Origin: Phymatolithon calcareum
Taxonomy: Eukaryota; Rhodophyta; Florideophyceae; Hapalidiales
Direction of reading: 5' to 3'
Length of the DNA: 64,000 nt
Assembly: GCA_977006965.1 (NCBI GenBank)
Contig: OZ345383.1
Location: 1,798,001-1,862,000 of the forward strand
This document shows, in pieces, positions 51,840 to 61,057 of this stretch. How positions within the stretch are numbered: position 1 is the stretch's first letter; the number at the start of each line of letters is the position of its first letter. A program made the translations under genes and the position numbers. The notes under the pieces were generated by a model. The model saw only the letters and a list, made by a program, of their open reading frames with translations, made no database searches and was not told the origin of the DNA.

Positions 51840-53930
51840 CACAGACCATGACTAATCAAAGTGTACTTATTCGTAACTATATCATCGGTACTGATCAACG
51901 AGGAGAATTTTCACCTATCGATACACGTTTTGGGTCCCTTTCAGATTGCTTGATTGGTCTCTAACTATTTCCATTGACGGTGTCTTTGCGGACGATGAGT
52001 CGTGGGCCCTTCAAAAAGTTGAAATACCCTAGGCCGTGTTGAGGTTCCTTACAAAGAATCTTTTACTGCATTCAAAAACACAACCTTCCGCCATCGGAGA
52101 GAAGACGATTATGTGCGAAACGAGCACGAATTGAGAATATGATCGTAGAGTTGGCTCGACCTCCCATGGCTCAAAAAAAACCACTATTCTTAGTCTCAGC
52201 GTGCAACATCTCACTGATGTTGCACGCCTATAAGCTCACATCATATCTCATAGCATGTCTGGGCCAGGAGAGAGATCGTGGCTTCACCGAAAGAGCCCAT
52301 GCAGAGGAGAACAGAGTGCCCAATAACAAGCATATGATTGCTGCATCATGGCCCGGAAAACAACGGGTCCGCTTGCCCTTCGTTTTACGACTTCGTACTT
52401 AGCGAAGTATTAGAATTTATTGCAAATTGTATAGTATAGCCACTTTATCCTTTAAATAACCGTCTGTTTCATCGTGCTCCTACACTGCAAAATTTGGACT
52501 TCAGCCAGTTTACGTTCTTTCTCGCCAGCGCCAGCACATTCAGATATATTGTCCCAGGACGAGAGAACAAAGGTCGTCTCGGAGCCACGAATTATTCAAT
52601 GCTACAGTTCCCTTTAAAATGATCAACATATATATCAAGTCAATATTGGTATTACCATGTAGCTATCGGGTGCCCTTCATTCCATGCTGATGAAGAAGGC
52701 CACCATCATTCTTTCCATACCGAGCTCCTGACCAGCTGTCCGATTTTCTATCTCCCTGTACCAATTAACTCAGTATGCATCCTCGCTGTACGTTCTAGAG
52801 CGATAAAAAGAAAAAGATTGATTCCCTCAGGTGTACCATGGGTGGAGATTGGACTGCGACTGCAACCCCTTGGTGCATTTTAGGGTATCACAGCACATGA
52901 TTCGCGGCAGACAGAGCATTGGCATTAAAATTGTTCATATCTCAGAGAGATGCGAACAATTCATGCCTCGGGACTACTATTGGACATTGGCTCTGCTATT
53001 GTTGTATTTGCTTTCCTACTCGAGGGCATATCATGCCAGATTCTGCCAGAACAAACAGCATAAGCTCTAAAACTGGCCATGTTTCGTCTTAGAGTACACC
53101 TTTCCTGGATTCGGATACAAGTGTGCCGAGGAAAGCCAATTTTAAAACCGAGGCACAACTGATGTAAATTTAGAAGCGGCATGGCATATGCGGCCCACCG
53201 TGTGCACTAAACGGATCTATAGAAGTCTGCTCAGCAACGGCGCTCATTTTCATGAGCTGACAAATAGGCCCGTTTCTGAGCTTTCTTTTATGTCTTCTGA
53301 GAAGTAGTAGTCATGATGCGTCGTGCCTGGTCAGTCAAACGTCAGGAAAATCTGCATTCACACTTCTACAGAGCGACTTTGCCGATGAAGAAGGCGCTCT
53401 GTTCTGTTTGCGCAGGCGTTTGTACATGGAGGACAGTTTTCCTGGCCAATTTGTTCGTGGCCTCACTGGGGAAATGCGAATTCCACGTCATCAATCTGCA
53501 ACTCGGGAGCACATGATAAGTGAACGACCCTACTAGAATCCATTAAACTTTAAAAGATGAAAAACTGGAGACTTTTTCTCGATCACGGCTCCAGTCAGTC
53601 AGTCAATGTCACTGTTTTCCTGGCCAGTCAGTCAAATACAAAAACGCCTTCGCCTATAAAGCATAACTGATATGTTAGATGAAGGAACAGGGCCTGACAG
53701 ACAGGTGAAATTTTGAAGGTTAGCTTTAAAGACACGGTGACGTGATAAACAAGCGCAGTAGAGGCCAATGCTGATCTAGAGGCCATCAATTCTGTGGACA
53801 GGTAGGACTCGTAGCCACGCAGCTCAGTCACAAAACCCTGCTATTTCATCTGTGTCTTCCTTTTCATTCGCTCATTCTCACTTCGCTCTGCCTTCCGATA
53901 GCGCAAATGCTAACTTGAGCCGAATCGACT
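51840..53930. other. Intergenic, no supported gene
   Basis: About 2 kb of sequence with short ORFs only. A perfect hairpin (52199-52227) and short CAGTCAGTCA runs (53333 and 53590-53635) were the only structures noticed. Confidence 0.4.
52199..52227. repeat. Perfect 12-bp hairpin with 5-nt loop
   Basis: GCGTGCAACATC, loop TCACT, then GATGTTGCACGC. A stable stem-loop; no gene ends close enough to call it a terminator. Confidence 0.8.
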
Positions 53931-53931
53931 C

Positions 53932-54505
53932 ATGTCGGGGTACTGGCAGCCGGTATGGGCTACTGTCCCTTCCTTCAAGTATAATCCAAAATTGTTCACG
54001 GGGCTTCCAGACCTGGAGAGTGACTTGACGAATGCAATTATGGACCACACACACGTCGCACTTGTTCCCCCTCCCTACGGCAGTTTCCCGAGTTTATGCA
54101 TTAGCTTCAATTCAGTTGCAACACGGCTACAAATTGATTATCCGTCATGCGGCAAAGCCACATCGGGACACCGATCGACCATGAAATAGGGACTTGCACT
54201 GTCGACTTCCGGACGCAAAATCTTATACTGTATTCGGCGGAGGTATTCTTCATCCAGCTGATGCAATTACGCAGAACGAAAGTACCTCGTATGACAATGA
54301 CCTAGGTTACAAGCTTGGACGTCATTTGAATCAACTTACCGTGGATCTATATGTGAACCGGAATTATAGTCAACGAATTTTACACCTTTTCCTGTCCGAT
54401 GTCTCAGTGTCCCCTCATCCACAAAAGTACGACCGCAAAATCATTAGCTCTCGAACCAAATCTACATACGTACTGGTAGTCCAGAGCTCCGAGTATGTCA
54501 AATAA
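53932..54505 (+). pseudogene. Possible small host gene, frameshifted, unrecognised
   Basis: Two adjacent plus-strand frames: 53932-54189 (KYNPKLFTGLPDLESDLTNA, HVALVPPPYGSFPSLCISF) and 54194-54505 (SYTVFGGGILHPADAITQNE, LGYKLGRHLNQLTVDLYVNR, then SPHPQKYDRKIIS). They are in different phases and read like consecutive parts of one protein of about 190 residues, possibly with an intron or a frameshift between them. The second part has a faint look of small proteasome-assembly chaperones, but I would not assign it. Low confidence that it is a gene. Confidence 0.25.
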
Positions 54506-55281
54506 GAGGGGAGACTGACGCCTCTGATGCAAGTATCGATATTCATCCTTTAGGTTTCTAAACTATAATTCTATACCCTGACTTGTTTCCGGTGCGCCTC
54601 AGCTCACTCATGTCATCATAAAGAGACGTACCGCTTTTATTAAGAGCCGTGGTTAGCGTTTACTGTTTAGGCCAATACACCAGAATTTCGCGTCATCATC
54701 CAATAGATGCAATGCCCTGCAATGCTAGCATAACTCTTCAATTCCGAAGATAAGATCTCTCCTAGAGTAGACGCTCCTCGGCGAAGCGCAGCGATGGAAA
54801 AATGAGTCCTTGAATTGAGCGATCGAACTGTGGCCGAAGGGTCAGCACAAAAGACATGGACAAGGTCTCCAGAGTCTATTTTGCCACGAACTTTGATATA
54901 ACGGTATTCATGCACGTGATATGTGCCGCCCAAGTGCTGCTCCTTGGATTTTTTGGCCAAGGATTTTGTGATCTCTTGTAGAATGAGTATTGATGTTGAT
55001 AAACTGAATCTCCACAAACTGATTCAAAATAACGCGGTCATCGCCACGGTTAAGCTAACGGTCTAAATGAAAAACCCAATACATGTGCGGTGTCCTTCGC
55101 AGTCGGCTTAATGATTCATTAACCTCACTTTGCACGATAATTGTCAGTGACTCTTAATTGCAATTCTAAAACACTGTACTGACCTTCTCTGTACCCATTT
55201 TGGACACGATTCCGCCGTTTGGACAGCCAATGAAAACAAGACACCAGTTCTATTACGCTCTCTGGTAGAATACTCTATCCA

Positions 55282-55289
55282 CATATATA
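55282..55289 (+). promoter_or_regulatory. TATA-like box upstream of the cyclodeaminase-like gene
   Basis: CATATATA about 165 bp before the inferred ATG (55450). It is plausible by sequence only. Confidence 0.35.
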
Positions 55290-55449
55290 CTGGACAGAGC
55301 GCAGACTACACTATTTGGATGCTCCTTTTATTGAGATCTCGAAAACCCTCATCGCGGAACAAGATCGAATCAAACTGAACTGGGCAAAACACCGAATCTA
55401 CTTAAATAATCAACTCAACAGCTTTCTCAAGATCGAGCAGCCGCACATC

Positions 55450-56502
55450 ATGCATCTAGAGAAGGCGGACCGCCAAACAATTGTCATTGCCGAAGATGAT
55501 ATCGGCAAGATTGTTGAAAAGGTCGGAATAGATCAAATCATGGACGAGACTATCGAGACCCTCGAGAAAGCATTTATCGAGTTTGGAGATGGATCCACAT
55601 CCATCATGCAGCGCACAGGCTTTGTGTACAACAAACCGGAAGCAGGTCTCGTAGAGTTCATGCCCTCTATGCGAGGTCAGCTTCGCGTAGCGCTCAAGGT
55701 CGTTGGCTATCACCCCGGAAACCCAGTGAATCGCAATCTACCCACAATCATTGCCACAAACTCGTTGTACGACGTCACCAATGGTCATATGGTAGCACTT
55801 GTCGACGGTACCTTTGCAACTGCTGTACGAACGGGTGCAGCTTCCGCTGTAGCGAGTTTAGTTTTTGCCCGGCAGGGGAGCAAGGTGCTAGGTGTCATCG
55901 ATAACGGAGCACAGGCGGTTACTCAAGTTCATGCGTTGTCGCGACGGTTTTCGTTCGAGTTAGTTCTGCTGCACGACATCAACGACAACCACACTGCTAG
56001 TTTTCAAGCTCGTTGTTAATTCTTGGACATTCCGATGAGGCGGGTGTCGAAAGAGGAAGTAGTGTCCAACTCCGATATACTTATCGTCGCAACATCTAAC
56101 GAGGTTGGAGCTGAACCGGTCGTAGACCTCATTGACCATAAGCCACATCTTCATATCAACGCTGTTGGATCTGACATTCCTGGCAAGGTGGAGATTTCGG
56201 TCCCTCTTCTCGAAAAGGCACTTGTTGTTCCAGACTATCTCACGCAGTGCATGGTTGAGGGAGAGTGCCAGCGTTTGGATCAGTCTACCCTCGGTCCGGA
56301 GATTCACATTGTCCTGAAAAATAAGGCGAAATTTAAAGGCTACCGGGATGAGCTCACAGTCTTTGATTCTGCAGGTAATCCTTTAGAGGATTTGGTTATA
56401 ACAGAAATTCTTTACGCACATGCGAAGAGGCTTGGTCTGGGGCGGCTTATGAAGATTGAGTCTGGACTTTACGACTATCTAAACCCATACAAGTTCCACT
56501 AG
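55450..56502 (+). pseudogene. Ornithine cyclodeaminase / mu-crystallin family protein with one in-frame stop
   Basis: The frame is open to a TAA at 56017-56019 and continues in the same frame from 56023 to 56502. From ATG 55450 the total is about 350 codons, the usual length of this family; the open frame extends upstream to 55315 without an ATG. Family blocks: FGDGSTSIMQRTGF, LKVVGYHPGNP, LVDGTFATAVRTGAASAVAS and the Rossmann segment LGVIDNGAQAVTQV (usually GxGxQA; the first Gly is Asp here), then SNSDILIVATS and INAVGSD. Members use NAD(P) to convert ornithine to proline or reduce imino acids (SbnB, ketimine reductase). Which applies is open. The stop and altered Gly suggest a pseudogene, unless the stop is read through or a sequencing error. 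Confidence 0.8.
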
Positions 56503-56775
56503 AGCAGATCGCTCTTGATCAGAATCAAACGAGATTTGTGAAAGACTTCGAGCCCAAAAAATAAACAGTGTGTTAGAGAGAATGGTGAGTGCCACAATAA
56601 GCGACCCAACACATTTGTTAAACGGGGGGTTGAACTTGTCGCGAATGGGTAAAACATCAAGGATAAAGAGAGGCGCAAGGCATTGGTTTACTCATAGGGA
56701 AACAATTCACGCATTCTACTAATCAAGAGCAAAGAAAGGGGTGCACAAGGGTAGGGTAATCAGCGTACATCATCA
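56503..56775. other. Convergent intergenic gap
   Basis: 273 bp between the 3' ends of the cyclodeaminase-like and cyclase-family genes, which point toward each other. It contains AAAATAAAC at 56559-56567, a possible poly(A)-signal-like sequence for the upstream gene. Confidence 0.4.
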
Positions 56776-57606
56776 CTAGACGAAGCAAATGGGATTGACG
56801 CGGGACTGGGCAAGGCCGGTAGTCTGAGTGATCGGAATGATAATGGTGCCATTGTGCGCGCGATCTCTGGCAAGCTTCTCGAGATTGAAAACCTCACCGA
56901 TGTAGATGCCACGTTCATACAAGAGAAATTTGTGAACGGGATAATCGGTCCAACCTCCCGCTTCCTGAACCTCAAGCGCAACTGTGTCACCGCCAATCAT
57001 AACCGGTTTCATGTCCGCAAGGTAGGTGGCTGCCGACACACCAGGACCCGGCTCTGAACCGTTGAATGTGGCAGGATCGTTGAGGTGACCCACCCATCCA
57101 GAACGAAGCAGTATAATATCGCCCTCGTTGATGGAAACTTGCTGTTGGTTCATAGCACCCCGAATATCTTCTACAGTGTACTTGTAACCACCCGGGACAA
57201 TGTCGTGGCGGAGATACCTGGCCATGTCGAGCATCCTGAAACGCGTCATGAAGAAGGGTACATTCTCGGCGAGCCCCAAACGCTTGATGCCATAATTGCG
57301 ATAGACCTGATCGTTGGAAAGGCCACCGAAGTACGTGCCTCTGTGATCAATGTGACCGAGCCCATCAACATGGGTGCCAATGCCGACATTAGCTTCGATG
57401 CGGTCATCATTGAACGTGTTGTGGTTGTCACAGGGCAATTGCGCGATGGAGACGGTTTGGGTGCGATTGCCCCAGGCGGGAGTGTTGTGGTCGACGAGAA
57501 CGCCAAGATGGTAGATATTATCGAAGGTGCGGCCGTTGACTGCAGAGAGCATGCTGCTGTTGGTCATGAGGTTGGCACTGCCGCGGGTGTTGGTGCTCGA
57601 AGACAT
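56776..57606 (-). CDS. Cyclase family protein (kynurenine formamidase-like metal hydrolase)
   Basis: 276 codons, ATG at 57606; the frame is open a further 130 bp upstream without another ATG. The signature is NVGIGTHVDGLGHID (GTHxDxxxH), whose His/Asp residues bind a divalent metal in the cyclase/kynurenine formamidase family, and IILLRSGWVGHL follows. EAGGWTDYPVHKFLLYERG and FNLEKLARD complete the usual C-terminal half. Family reactions hydrolyse amides or lactams (N-formylkynurenine, isatin) or act in polyketide pathways. The substrate here is unknown. The gene is intronless, intact, of normal length and convergent with the cyclodeaminase-like gene. Confidence 0.85.
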   Translation of the reverse strand: MSSSTNTRGSANLMTNSSMLSAVNGRTFDNIYHLGVLVDHNTPAWGNRTQTVSIAQLPCDNHNTFNDDRIEANVGIGTHVDGLGHIDHRGTYFGGLSNDQVYRNYGIKRLGLAENVPFFMTRFRMLDMARYLRHDIVPGGYKYTVEDIRGAMNQQQVSINEGDIILLRSGWVGHLNDPATFNGSEPGPGVSAATYLADMKPVMIGGDTVALEVQEAGGWTDYPVHKFLLYERGIYIGEVFNLEKLARDRAHNGTIIIPITQTTGLAQSRVNPICFV

Positions 57607-58161
57607 GGCGGCGCGTGCGACGGATGCTTCTGGAGGGAGCGTTGGTGAAGTCGAGCGTCTGAGGCTGGCGAAATTGTGAGTGGGAAGGATTTGACGGCAG
57701 GAGAACCGGTCTTTTGAAGAGGGCGGGTTGGCGGCTTAATCAGGAATGCGACAAGCGTGAGGTGATCTCGAAAGCTTGCGCGCACGATTTGCTACCCTGC
57801 TTACAACAATGGAAGCTAAATTTGGCTTGAATTTCTACCCAAACAACCCACAATTGTAGTGGTCAGAGTGGAGCGACAGAGAACCAGCATGATGTCTATG
57901 TCTGCACGCTTGCAGTGACGGTTAGCTTCCTAATGTAAGCAAAGATCTGTGTCTGCACACCTGTCCAGCTCTGGAGCGAACGCCCCAGAGCTCACTCTGT
58001 AGGTGCCCGGGCACATCCCCTCGCATAGTTCATATGCCAGCTCCTACTGGGAGTCTCCTTAAAAGATTTTGGGTTGTGGTGGGCGGGAAAAATGTTTTTG
58101 AGGATTCCATAAGCCGACTGCACCGCCATGGAGCACCCATCCCCCGTTTAAAGCGGGTGCG
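57607..58161. other. Upstream region of the cyclase-family gene
   Basis: 555 bp between the cyclase-family start and hAT element 3. It contains no ORF of note and no obvious TATA box within 100 bp of the ATG. A short inverted pair CTCTGGAGC/GCCCCAGAG lies near 57970. Confidence 0.35.
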
Positions 58162-58869
58162 CAGGGCCCGAGCTAATTTGATTGCTGGGAATTGCTGTCT
58201 GTGCAGCAATCTCGCAATCTACTTGCTCCCAGAATATTTTTGCAATCCCAACTGCAATCCCTCCTGTCAACCGGGAGCAATCCCTATTGCAATTCAATGA
58301 TTCGCAAGCAATCAAATCTTCAATTCGATAAATCCGCTACTTTTTCTGAGGCGTACCACGCTATTGTGCTCCAGCAAGGTGGGTTCCGGAAATAAAATGC
58401 TTCAAAAGGTGGGTGATGGCTTATTTACTTATTACGTAGTTGCGCACATGGAAACCGCATAATTATACGATGCTGGTACCTCTCTCAAGACAGCTAAGCA
58501 GTAATTTTTTGAAACAGAAAGAACAGTGATGTCGGAATTCAATCTCGACAGAAGGGAGAAAATAAAATGCTTTTTTCACGATGCATGGGATCACTGGGGA
58601 GCATGGCAGCATTTTGGCCTGACAATTGTATGGTTTATTTGGGCCCAAATGATGGTGTGCTTCCCCGTTGATACATGACTTCCCCGTTGGTAATCTCCAA
58701 TGACGAGTACAAGCATGGCGTGCAATCCCATATGCAATTCCGAGGGCTCCTTTTCATTTGCAATCCCGGATTGCAATCCCAAAGGATATCTCAGTCCATG
58801 AAGCAATCCCCCAAAATTGCAATTGCGAGCAAGTAACTTGGCAACGCAATCAGATTGGCTCCACCCCTG
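58162..58869. mobile_element. hAT-type non-autonomous element 3
   Basis: The left end CAGGGCCCGAGCTAATTTGA at 58162 and the right end, reversed from 58869, CAGGGGTGGAGCCAATCTGA match at most positions through TTGC. Flanks CGGGTGCG (58154-58161) and GAGGTGCG (58870-58877) share the last six bases, a mildly decayed 8-bp duplication. Dense GCAATC, GCAATCCC and TTGCAATCC motifs fill 58180-58320 and 58730-58850. There is no transposase; at 708 bp it is a miniature derivative mobilised in trans. Confidence 0.85.
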
Positions 58870-59904
58870 GAGGTGCGTTTCCTGCGATCCGCAACAAGGC
58901 CGTCTCCTCCCCAGTGTGATAGCTGTTGTGCAATGTTCTTGAGCATTGTGCTCCACTCAGGCGAGAAAGGAGGTGTGAGAGCCGCAAGTTTGAACTGTCC
59001 TGTCGATTGTTTTGGTGACTTGGTTTTCTATTGGCGTGTCGCAGGGAGGCCAGCAGTCATGTAGATCATACCCTCGCTTAGACGAGGGGCCCGTAGGGCT
59101 CCAAAGCTCCCCTATAGGACCAGGAATCGCCGCTGGACGAAAACCTGGTTTAATTGCCCAACCAAACCAAACCAAACCAAAAAGCGAAGCACAGGATTCT
59201 TTGCACGCACTGGTTATTTCACCGCTTCCCATACCCCTGGCAAGAGCAAGCAAGAAACGAAGATTCCGAACTCGATGAAGCTCTCACAGATACTTCAAAC
59301 ATAATGACCAACGACTTTCCGATATTCAATAAGAGATACTGGAAATGGCACTCGATACAGTCCAAAGAAAATGTCCGAAGTCAACTACTTAAATGAAACC
59401 GTAAGCGAAGGATTGTAGCGCTACGAAAAGTCTCTCAGGTGCAATGATAATTGACAAAGGGAGCTTTGATTAAATAGAAATCCAATCTAAACCTGTCATA
59501 CAAACCTCATAACACACGGTCGAGACGATCAGACACTCGCGTGAGGCTACGCTGTGTAGTACTTCGGAAGCTCAACGAAGGGGGAAATGGGGTCACCGAA
59601 CTGGCACGTGCGGTGGTCAAGAAAGCTTAGAAGAACTCTAATTTCGAGTGGTCCACGGGACATACCGGCAAGCTTGAGGGTGCGTGATTCAAGCAATCGA
59701 GCTGAAACCCAAAGAACTTCCACCTTCCTGTGCTACGAGGAGGGCAATATCTTTTTGTATGGTATTCTGCATTTCGGCTAGCAGTGCTTCGAAGGCCTAA
59801 GTTTTCTCCATTCTGTTCTATCCTGTGTGATATTAAGAGCTATTTGTACGTTTCGGTGGATGAGGAGTAACTCCGTGGTTTGTTTGACACACTGCAGTAA
59901 CACT
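58870..59904. other. Intergenic, no supported gene
   Basis: It contains a short simple repeat of CCAAA (five units, about 59155-59180) and unremarkable sequence. No ORF is convincing. Confidence 0.4.
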
Positions 59905-60470
59905 GCACATAATAGCGAACCAATCTGCAGAAGAACTCCGATCAGCATTCCTGACAAAGGAAGGAGAGAGCCTTGAATCAAAGAGAAAGAGGATAATTCC
60001 GTACGACAAGACAAGAGAACTCCCTGCAATACTCAAATTTCCACAACTGAAACACAGGCAACTGGCGGTTCAGTACGCCTTTGGAAGATTTCCCCAAGTG
60101 TCTACCACACTGATGGCAGATAGATTCGGAAACAAAGTCAGACAGCACATGGAGACCCTGGATCGCAACTTGTCAGCCTATGAACTCAAGGAAGACGACA
60201 GAGCGGCAACTGAGAAGGCATTAGATGACCTTTTGCTCTTCAGCAAAAGCATCATCGAGAGTATGCAGCATGAAGAAGACCTGTACTGAAAGAAGAAGCG
60301 ACGCCTCGAAACTGCTACGAAGAGCAATCAAAACAACCGAACACATGCTAGGGTCTCAGATAGAATGCCAGACATAAGAGTAGAGCCGCCCTAGCGAGGG
60401 CAGCACCCGAGGAAGCCCTGCTCGTATATTCGTATGACTGCGGGGCTTTAAAAAAATTGCAATAAAAAAA
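59905..60470 (+). mobile_element. Poly(A)-tailed retroinsertion of family X with perfect 13-bp target duplication
   Basis: CTGCAGTAACACT occurs at 59892-59904 and again at 60471-60483. The segment between them is 5'-truncated relative to 43595-45166, ends in ATTGCAATAAAAAAA, and has the orientation expected for target-primed reverse transcription. It carries the coding fragment 59914-60288 plus the conserved 3' non-coding part with CCCTAGCGAGGGCAGCACC. Confidence 0.9.
59914..60289 (+). pseudogene. Coding fragment of family X
   Basis: Across two frames it reads ANQSAEELRSAFLTKEGESL, KRKRIIPYDKTRELPAILKF, QLKHRQLAVQYAFGRFPQVS and, in the open frame 60098-60289, FGNKVRQHMETLDRNLSAYE, LKEDDRAATEKALDDLLLFS then HEEDLY and stop. 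The protein is charged and helical with no known domain. At least two other copies (20690-21142 and 43595-45166), and perhaps a distant one (63459-63600), share the block D/E-DRAxTxKALDDLL. Confidence 0.65.
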
Positions 60471-60483
60471 CTGCAGTAACACT

Positions 60484-61057
60484 TGGCATACAAAGCAGTG
60501 CACCTCCATGCGAAGTATGCGACCAAGCCAATTCCATGGTTGATCTCTGGCGCGCATGGCGACGTCGAATAAGGGCTCTCAGGCCTCTGCTGCTGTTCGT
60601 CCAGTTATCTTGGGTAGGATTTTGGATGCAGTTGAAAAGGAATAACTTATATACTATAACTGAAGCCGAAAGCATGGGGTGAGATACACTCCCTATTTGG
60701 CCCTACAGATCACTCAATGAAGGCACAATAAAGATCGTTATCTCAGTTGCGAGGCGTGCAGTAGCGAGAGAAAAAAGCGCTCACCGCTTCTGTACAGCCA
60801 ACGGAAAAACCAGCGGGCGCGTCACTCAGTGCGTTACCATGATGTGGTGGTGATTTGAAAATCTTCTACAATGAACAATTCCCAGTTTCCCCTTTCTTGT
60901 GAATGACTACTCAAACGTACAGAGGCTAACCCCGGGGAGATTCAATTGTCCATGTGGAGCTTCTCCAGGGCAAGCATTGAAGAAACGAAATTTCTTTGAT
61001 TTCCTTCAGTACTAAATCGAAAAGTTTCGAGGTTCAATTACTCATCTTAAGCAGATG
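60484..61057. other. Intergenic, no supported gene
   Basis: Between the retroinsertion and the 3' end of the transporter gene. No feature recognised. Confidence 0.4.

Noticed and set aside
55960-56050. Short intron removing the TAA of the cyclodeaminase-like gene
   Set aside because: Candidate GT-AG pairs here are 28-43 bp and either break the frame or do not remove the stop.
59155-59180. CCAAA repeat as possible telomere-like array
   Set aside because: Only about five units, interstitial, and not a known telomere unit.
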